This document shows, in pieces, positions 57,201 through 64,000 of a stretch of 64,000 nucleotides of DNA; position 1 is the first letter of the stretch, and each line of letters begins with the position of its first letter. The translations under genes were made by a program, and so were the position numbers. This stretch comes from Gari tellinella. Its lineage: Eukaryota > Mollusca > Bivalvia > Cardiida > Psammobiidae. The notes under the pieces were generated by a model. It was not told the origin of the DNA and made no database searches. It saw only the letters and a list, made by a program, of their open reading frames with translations. The DNA lies in the NCBI GenBank assembly GCA_922989275.2, contig OV277870.1, forward strand, positions 27,672,742-27,736,741, written 5' to 3'.

Positions 57201-57469
57201 CGTATGGTATTTGACCATTTTACTTTGCAGGTCATTCGTTCATTTACGATGTAGATACATATATTAAGTTTCTAATGAACTCCCTTTTGAGTCATAAGGA
57301 TGTTAGATACAGTGGAAAAGACGTTCACACGTCCCGTTTAACCCATTACCCCATAAATACGACGTTAACGCCTTTAATTGATTTTTGAGTTAAAAAAGTT
57401 GTTCCACTTTATACATTTATATAAATTTGTCGTAAAAGAAATAATTTCTGTTTTCTGGAGATGGTATTT

Positions 57470-57570
57470 TAAAGTAAACTGAAGGTAAAGCAGAATGCGC
57501 ATAGTCTGTTTTACTCTCAACCTGCTTTAAATGATCGCCTGTCTCAAAAAGTAGAAACAGGCCATTGGGT
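57470..57570 (+). repeat. Family C palindrome
   Basis: GAAGGTAAAGCAGAATGCGC, CAACCTGCTTTAAATGATCG, then GTAGAAACAGGCCATTGGG. Confidence 0.65.
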
Positions 57571-57606
57571 AATGGGTTAAAGAGGCAAATATGAAAACGC
57601 AATGTA

Positions 57607-57852
57607 CAGTGGAGAATCTGTTATTCTTTCCCCTTTAAACGCAAACGTACGCAAACGCAAAGCACTAAAACGTAGAAAAGAACAACTTTTGGACAATTCT
57701 GATAATTCTTGTTTATCTTGGTGGCAAACAGTTTGGAGCCTAATCAGACGCCGGGTTACCCGGCGTCTGATTTGGCTCCAAACTGTTTGCACTGTAAATA
57801 AATTTTTTAGCGTAAACGCGTTTATTGGGAAAGAATAACACATTCTCCACTG
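57607..57852 (+). mobile_element. Family A MITE
   Basis: A 246 bp copy with TA flanks and core tip CCGGGTTACCCGG. One arm carries CTAATCAG in place of CTGATCAG. Confidence 0.93.
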
Positions 57853-58007
57853 TATAGTGAAAACAAAGCAACTATTCGAAAACGTTAACGTTTTGTTTCA
57901 ATCAAATTGGCACATTGCTTAGAGTTCGATCAGCCATTGGGTCATCCAGCGTCTGAACTGGCTACAAAGTGTATACCATGGACACTACGTTCTCAGTTAA
58001 AACCGTG

Positions 58008-58417
58008 TTAACCCTTTCACTATCAATGACGCCGAAAGGCGCGTTTGCAAACAGTTTGGATCCTGTAATGCGGCGTCTGATTAGGATCCGAACTGTTTGA
58101 CACTCAGTTGGGATTCTGATCTGACGCTTCGTAAAGCAGCGTCTGATTAGGATCCAAACCATTCCACATTAGATTCGAAATTTCTTAAGTTATACTGCCT
58201 TAAATTTAACTTGGAAACATACTTTGTAGCCGGGTTGAGTTTATGATTAAATGGTGAGAGATTTGTGTAAGCGACAAGGAGTCCCGGGTTCGAGTCCCGG
58301 TCTGGCTGCATATTTTTCTCACCATACTACACTAGTAGAGAACAATATTCACGCAGACGACAATGTGGCGGCCAAGAGGTAAAAATCTCACGATAAAATT
58401 AAGCATGAAAGGGTTAA
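58008..58417 (+). mobile_element. Family F MITE with duplicated core and an inserted tRNA-like module
   Basis: TTAACCCTTTCACTATCAAT to GAAAGGGTTAA with TTAA at both ends, but 410 bp against 242 bp. A second half-core (TGATCTGACGCTTCGTAAAG) follows the first. The F tail is interrupted after TTAACTTGGAAACATA by the tRNA-like sequence and resumes at CACGCAGACGACAATGTGGC. Confidence 0.82.
58228..58307 (+). tRNA. tRNA-like sequence or pseudogene nested in family F
   Basis: Acceptor-like AGCCGGG pairs with TCTGGCT (two G-T pairs). A-box-like TGATTAAATGG is near 58243. The B box GGTTCGAGTCC at 58287-58297 is a perfect match in a CCGGG/CCCGG T stem. TTTTT follows at 58313. About 7 extra bases lie before the A box and the anticodon arm does not fold cleanly, so this is more likely a SINE head or pseudogene than a working tRNA. 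Confidence 0.4.
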
Positions 58418-58532
58418 CTAGGAAAAGACAAAGTTTTCACTACTTCATCATACTCAACGTAAATATTATATATAAGATGATTTTATAAGTAGTCACTTAA
58501 CGGCATGTACTTATGGTACGGCACAGCAGCTA

Positions 58533-58778
58533 CAGTGGAGAAAACGTTATTATTTCCCATTTAAACGCAAACGTACGCAAACGCAAAACACTAAAACGTA
58601 GAAAACGACCACTTTTTGACAATTCTGATAATTCATGTTTATCTTGGTGGCAAACAGTTTGGAGCCTGATCAGACGCCGGGTTACCCGGCGTCTGATCTG
58701 GCTCCAAACTGTTTGCACGGTAAATAATAGTTTTAGCGTAAACGCGTTTATTGGGAAAGAATAACACATTCTCCACTG
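58533..58778 (+). mobile_element. Family A MITE
   Basis: A 246 bp copy with TA flanks and core tip CCGGGTTACCCGG. Confidence 0.93.
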
Positions 58779-59283
58779 TACACTACAGCACATAAACTGT
58801 TTTGTGTTAAGGCAGGCTGCTGCTTGAAGCAAAGTGAAAGTAAAACAAAAAGCTCAGAAACAACACATTGACATGTTTTTCCAATGAAAGGCGTATAACT
58901 CTGCCAAACATTATTCGACCGGAATCCAATTCGAAATTGACTTGCGTATTTCTTTACTGTATTTGTTAAACAGGTCTAGAAAAATATCAGTTGGTATAAT
59001 GTTTGACAATACCGCGAGGTTCTCAGCGATTACTTCAGATAAAGTTGTTTGCAAATGCCCGACACGCAACATATGTCAGACATGTTTTAATTTATATGAA
59101 GTCAATGACTCAATCTTAATGATACGTCTACGGCGACTGTCTGTTCTAAACCGTATCGAATTGAACAGACGCATTCCATTTCGGTATCAAATAATAGACT
59201 ACTGTTTTAGTTTCAAGTGCAACTACGTCTAGTTTAGCATGCATGTACGTAGTTTATATTCGACGACTGTGTATAGAATCATT

Positions 59284-59603
59284 CAGCACTCCCTCTCTAC
59301 AACAACATTCCCTCCTCACAACGACGCTTTTAGCTCTTCCCCCAAAGAAGACACTTATTTCTAACCTATTCACGGCTGCTATGTCGTTTGCTTATAATTG
59401 TCCTCATCTATTTTTCTCAAAAAAATCGTAATGAGGAGTGACAAACAGCTTGAATACGAATCAGACGCCGCGTAACGCGGCGTCTGATCTCGATTCAAGC
59501 TGTTTGCAATTGTTAGCCAATTCCCCTCACTATAACGACTCCCTCCGAACAACGCACCCACTTTTTGTCTCCCTTCTGGTGTCTTTGTAGAGAGGGAGCG
59601 CTG
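59284..59603 (+). mobile_element. Family B MITE
   Basis: A 320 bp copy, CAGCACTCCCTCTCTACAAC to TAGAGAGGGAGCGCTG; core tip CCGCGTAACGCGG. About 40 bp shorter internally than 26285-26643. Confidence 0.9.
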
Positions 59604-60346
59604 TACATATTTTATTACATGACACTCATTGAGTCCTAGCGTCAAGCGTACTCATCCTTTACAAACAGTTTGCAGGTAAATAGTATATTTGTCTCATGCA
59701 TAGAGAGAGGTCCTAAAAGGTTTCGTTGATAAGAGTCTGCACTGAGTTATTCATTTTTGAAATTCATTGCAGAAAACAGTCATAAATATCCCTAAGATGA
59801 CTGGACAAAATAGGAAACTTAAATTGTTCAATTCCAGTGCCAGGGATGATAAAGTTTACACAAGTTATTTAATTTCTTATTTAAAACAAAGTAATTCAAA
59901 CTATTTCTCTGTCATTTTGACAAAAAATGTTTATCAAACAGTATTAAGTTTTGACAAATGTCACTGATTTGTTACTCATTCTTTTAAAATCAAAAGTGTG
60001 GTTATTAACATAATGCTGGCTTCGGATGAAATTGGTATTGGTTTGACAAATAGTTCCAACCCGAATGAATCACGCTGTACCTCTTCGTTTCATATGAATT
60101 CAAACTGTTTGAAGGATGTTGAAAACTCTGATGTTAAACACATTCACTACCTTACCCCGAGTACAATAGCTATTTACAAACACTATAGATACTTCTGACG
60201 CCGCGTAGAGCGGCTTCTGTACAGTTTCCCATTAGGTCAAATCCATTTCTGTCTGCAAAATGAGTCGGCTGACAAAACCATAAGATTTGGTTTATCTGTA
60301 ATATATTTCAGCAAATTATATCACCAGATTGGCAAATCATTTGACA

Positions 60347-60549
60347 ATAACCCATTTGTGCCCAGTGGATTCTTCCATTATTATATATTGGATTAGTCCA
60401 TTATTTTACATAAGGGGTGCCTGGTCTAAATTTTCAATTTAATTTAGTTTTATATTGAAATCCCTATCACCAAACAGTGTAGACTCTGATCAGAGTATAC
60501 ACTGTTTGCCTTTGTCCAATACATGGGATTGTGGGCACACATCGGTTAA
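60347..60549 (+). mobile_element. Family E MITE with the hairpin tip deleted
   Basis: AACCCATTTGTGCCCAGTGG to TGGGCACACATCGGTTAA. The core reads TGTAGACTCTGATCAGAGTA with the CGCC-containing tip missing but outer arms kept. Confidence 0.85.
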
Positions 60550-60643
60550 GATAAGATACCCAGTTACTCAGTCGTCTAAGGATCAAACTCGTTTGCAAAA
60601 GTTATCTAATACTCACAGGAATTGTGCAAGGTTAAACGAACTA

Positions 60644-61716
60644 CAGTCGAAACTCGATTAAATCGATCGTATCATTATTTCATGAGTTGATTTTCGATAA
60701 TTCGATCTCGCTTAAGGATGTCGGCCTGTCTTTTTGAGCATTATGAAATTTCCGAAAAAATTTACGAACTCGTTTTCAAAAAAATGGTAAGAACTCATGT
60801 TTGGTGAATGCATACAGTAATAAAACACTATTTTCCCGGGAAAAAAATGGATTTTCGTTCCGGAAGGGACTTTTTAAGTTTTATGTCCTATTCGTAGTTA
60901 ACAGCATACACTGTTTTCATAGGCAGGTTGTATTTTGTTACATCCGATTTCATTTCAATTTCTCAGAATATAAGCATGAAATGTTCATGGTAGTACAGTT
61001 TTAGTATAAATTATAGATAACTCAATAGATAAAATGAATTTTTTTGGAAAAAAAATATTTTTGGTAAAAGTACACAAAAAATTGAAAAAATGAGAAAAAA
61101 TGGATTTTTTAGATAAAATTATCTATATCTTTTTTAAAAGGTACGGGACCCTGTGTTTTTATTTGCTATTTCACTAAAACTTTTTGTTTGCAAGGCTAAA
61201 AACAACAAATAAAAAATTTGGTATGTAGTTTGCTACAATTTGTAGGGCAATTTTCACAGTGCCTTATTCTCCCATTATAAAAAAGTGGGTGGGGTAAATT
61301 TTACTCCTTTCTGGTGAAATCAAATATTTTTATTTAGGATCTTGAAAAAACATTATTTTCAGGGTTTATTCTTACTATGGTAATATAAATTAGGATACTT
61401 TTGGTACAAATAGATTGTTTAAATAAAGATTGAAAAACCGTAGTACAAAAAAGTAGGAGTTTTTATGAAGCTTCAATTTTAGGGGGGTAGCCTTGAACAA
61501 TCTCAAATTGTGAAAAAGAAAGGTCCGGTACCCCCACTTTTTTCACCAGTTTTGTCATAGAAACTAATTTTACTATCAGTATGCAAAGTTTGAAGAATTT
61601 GGTATTTACTTTACCAAGGTGCACCTACCCCCTTCAGTCGAACATGTTCGTATTTTTTACTTTGAAATAAGGGAATATTCGAAGTAACGCGAATTTGAAT
61701 AATCGAGTTCATACTG
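60644..61716. mobile_element. Family I element interrupted by about 920 bp of AT-rich DNA
   Basis: Starts CAGTCGAAACTCGATTAAAT and ends AATAATCGAGTTCATACTG, with family I arms to about 60713 and from about 61637. The interior is AT-rich (poly-A and poly-T runs near 61020-61140) and encodes nothing recognisable. Confidence 0.7.
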
Positions 61717-61738
61717 TATGTCTACAAATATGATTGTA

Positions 61739-61984
61739 CAGTGGAGAATCTGTTATTCTTTCCCAATAAACGTGTTTACGCTAAAACTATTATTTGCAGT
61801 GCAAACAGTTTGGAGCCAGATCAGACGCCGGGTAACCCGGCGTCTGATCAGGCTCCAAACTGTTTGCCACCAAGATAAACATGAAATATCAGAATTGTCA
61901 AAAAGTTGTTCTTTTCTACGTTGTAGTGCTTTGCGTTTGCGTACGTTTGCGTTTAAACGGGAAAGAATAACAGATTCTCCACTG
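61739..61984 (-). mobile_element. Family A MITE
   Basis: A 246 bp reverse-oriented copy with TA flanks and core tip CCGGGTAACCCGG. Confidence 0.93.
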
Positions 61985-61989
61985 TACAT

Positions 61990-63170
61990 GGCAGGCGACG
62001 AGTTTGCAACAGACAGTGTTTTGGAAGAGTTCGCGTAAGAAAGACAGTTGCAGTTAATTTGAAACATCTCACGTGTTTCGTTGCTGATTAACATTTTGTA
62101 GATTCTTGCGTTTCAGCCAATAAACAGTTCGAGTGTGCAGACAGTCCTTTGGAATCATTGATTTCAGCGCATTTACAGTTGAAAGTTGAATTCCGCTTAA
62201 GCTGGTGCTAGGGGGGCGTGAGCACTGTTGCATATTTAAGTATTGCTCATGAACAGACTCAAATAAACCGAGTCTGCAAATTTCAGTATTTGATTTGTTT
62301 TCTGTGCTTTCAAAGGATCTCCCCTTATTCAGATTATATGATTCTAACGAATACTAACACATTATAAACTAACTGTGTGCACCGTCTCCAATGCAGTTTG
62401 GTTAACACGATCAGGTGTGTTTCCGTTACATATTTTAAGCTGTGAGTTTGTGAAAATTGTTAGTCGTAATCTGAATCCTCAATATTGGTCGTGACTTGTC
62501 CAATGCCGAAAAGCAATTTGGATGCAGACCTGATCTAGGTCCAAAATGATATTCACTCTTTTCAATGTTTATTTGGTTTACATTCTTCAAATTATATTTG
62601 GATAGTAGTGTCTATGCAGACGTTATTACAACCACAGGGGACCGTCACAATAGAAGTCAGAACATCCCCCCAAAGATGTATAAACACATGTAGATATATA
62701 GACAAGGGGTCGAACTTCAAGTTTCCGAATTTTACCCCTCCCCCAAGTTATGCCTATATACGGTATATCGGGTAAAGCTATTTGCCAATAAGTAGTATTA
62801 AGTATAACCTTCGTATATGCAAAGCGAAAAACTCCTAGTTAAAACGGTTCTCAGATGTCACAAGGCAGAATCCCGAGAAACACCGCAATTTTGACAGGTA
62901 GGCAACAACCTCGTAACAGCCCGCTTACCGACTATAACAGAAAGCGTTCAAATGACGTCACGTAAAATGGCTGCTCACAGCTAAACAAATGGTTTGGAAA
63001 CAATTTCATTTGTCCAGCAGTGTACATGAAGTTAATCGAATGCGGTTTTCACAGTAAGTGTCATTGTTGCCTAACCTGCTATTGCACGAAGCCCTGATTC
63101 CGCCCTGGCAAGTATTCTAATAGCTGTATTAATGGATAAGAGGGCGTTCTTGTTCAGAAACAGCCCTTCA
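61990..63170. other. Anonymous stretch
   Basis: No repeat family I recognise. A TGACGTCACG site near 62954 is followed by TAAAATGGCTGC; this is too little to call a promoter. Confidence 0.4.
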
Positions 63171-63174
63171 TATT

Positions 63175-63363
63175 TAACTCCTTCATCGCCGAATTCGCAT
63201 AACGTCGACTTTGTAAACCGCTTGGATCCTGATAAGACGCCGAGTCACCCGTCATACTGCCTTACATCTAACTTTGAAATGATCTTGCAGACAATTCATT
63301 TGGAACAGAGAGCAGTATGGCGGTGAATGGGGTCAACGATTAGTTTGGCGCCGATAGGGTTAA
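63175..63363 (+). mobile_element. Family F MITE that has lost its core right half
   Basis: TTAACTCCTTCATCGCCGAA to GGCGCCGATAGGGTTAA. The core stops after GGATCCTGATAAGACGCCGA. Confidence 0.7.
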
Positions 63364-63692
63364 GAATTTTCAGGCTCTTCTCTCAATTGGACGTTTAATA
63401 TAATGGCTGTAATGTAGCGTAACATAGAGCAATTTTTCATAGAGTCCTATAGACACCGTCAATTTACGCTTTCATTGCCATTATTGAGTTGACGAAATGA
63501 AGTTCATACTGAGATTCTGCTTTATTAGAATTGTGACTAACTTTATGACATTTAGTACTTAAACCATACTTGCCTACCATTGTACAAGTAGGAAGGAAAC
63601 TAAGTTGATAAAGTCAGCAGGAAATATAACATGTTTGACATTTACGTTTCAGATAAAATGCAATAACCAATTTATGCCTGGATGATATTGCT

Positions 63693-63880
63693 TTAACTCA
63701 TTTGCGCCCAGTGGATTCTTCCATGTTTTATATTGGATTAGTCCATTTTTATCAAAGGGATGCCTGGTCAAAATTTTCATTTCCTTTTGTTTTATATTGA
63801 AATTCCATAATGCGGCGTCTGATCAGTCTACACTGTTTGCCTATGTCCCAAATATGGGATCGTGGGCACAAATTGCTTGA
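63693..63880 (+). mobile_element. Family E MITE lacking the core left half
   Basis: TTAACTCATTTGCGCCCAGT, then after GAAATTCCATAATGCGGCG the right core half, ending GTGGGCACAAATTGCTTGA. Confidence 0.8.
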
Positions 63881-64000
63881 AACTTTATTTTGTACTTGCT
63901 AGGTGTTCTAAAGATATTTCAGTATTTGTCTATACAACATAACATTCATATGAAATTACAAACAGAGCAGAACATAATAAAATGTCGGGAAATGCGGCGT

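Noticed and set aside
58530..58832. Recurrent frames with the peptide VQTVWSQIRRRVTRRLIRLQTVCHQDK across the window
   Set aside because: They are translations of the family A core hairpin; the peptide is interrupted or frame-shifted in diverged copies and carries no protein motif.
58942..59232. 96-codon frame with several cysteines (KCPTRNICQTC)
   Set aside because: Cysteine spacing does not fit a zinc-finger I know; no neighbouring exon signals or second frame support it.
62940..62980. CRE-like TGACGTCACG next to AAAATGGC, suggesting a transcription start
   Set aside because: No supporting gene or splice structure; similar motifs occur several times by chance in this window.
1..64000. CRISPR array from the repeated palindromes
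   Set aside because: Copies are irregularly spaced, have long inverted ends and target duplications, and sit in animal-type DNA; they are transposable elements.

Overview
The window looks like gene-free, repeat-saturated nuclear DNA from an animal, most likely a bivalve mollusc. The grounds are an AT-rich intron-like composition, abundant ACATGTA motifs, very dense short palindromic transposable elements, tRNA-derived fragments, and a 37.9-38.5 kb repeat ending in a GGACGGACG-type run of a kind I associate with bivalve genomes. The organism assignment is inference. No open reading frame longer than 134 codons exists. The longer ones I examined are read-through of repeats, and several appear as mirror-image proteins on opposite strands because the DNA is palindromic. 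I see no convincing exon, rRNA gene, CRISPR array or functional tRNA gene.

Large-scale layout: the dominant structure is an old imperfect inverted duplication. A left arm (about 7.93-22.33 kb) is matched in reverse complement by a right arm (about 29.30-43.29 kb) around a roughly 7 kb spacer (centre near 25.8 kb). By eye, alignable blocks are about 75-85% identical and lie in mirrored order: 8.2/43.0, 9.4/42.6, 11.5/42.4, 12.3/40.8, 12.6/40.2, 15.4/36.3, 16.6/34.8, 18.0/32.7, 19.6/31.9, 20.7/31.1, 21.9/29.8 and 22.2/29.4 kb. Because the arms diverged after duplication, each records insertions the other lacks. This gives filled/empty site pairs for many elements.

Mobile elements: at least six families of non-autonomous inverted-repeat elements (MITEs) are present. 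Families A (about 246 bp, ends CAGTGGAGAA), B (about 320-360 bp, ends CAGYGCTCCCTCTCTACAAC), D (about 205 bp, ends CAGTAAAACCTCTCTATTAC) and I (about 172 bp, ends CAGTCGA) sit between TA dinucleotides. That fits Tc1/mariner or pogo-type transposition. Families E (about 227 bp, TTAACCCATTTATRCCCA) and F (about 242 bp, TTAACCCTTTCACCGCCA) sit between TTAA tetranucleotides, which fits piggyBac-type transposition. A, B, E, F and the less complete family H have unrelated ends but carry nearly the same roughly 65 bp central hairpin (CAAACAGTTTGGA, CTGATCAGACGCCG and its complement). This modular shared core is the most unusual pattern in the window.

Other elements: a 2,267 bp element (13047-15313) absent from the other arm; a 1,141 bp element (33500-34640) whose subterminal regions are arrays of short GATC/GCGCTC motifs; a 558 bp element (44196-44753) with the same architecture but different sequence; a TIR element at 24053-24560; several long near-perfect hairpins; and five tRNA-like promoter modules. 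Regions outside the arms (0-7 kb and 43.3-64 kb) carry more copies of the same families plus anonymous AT-rich DNA. All alignments were made by eye, so identities and some boundaries are approximate.
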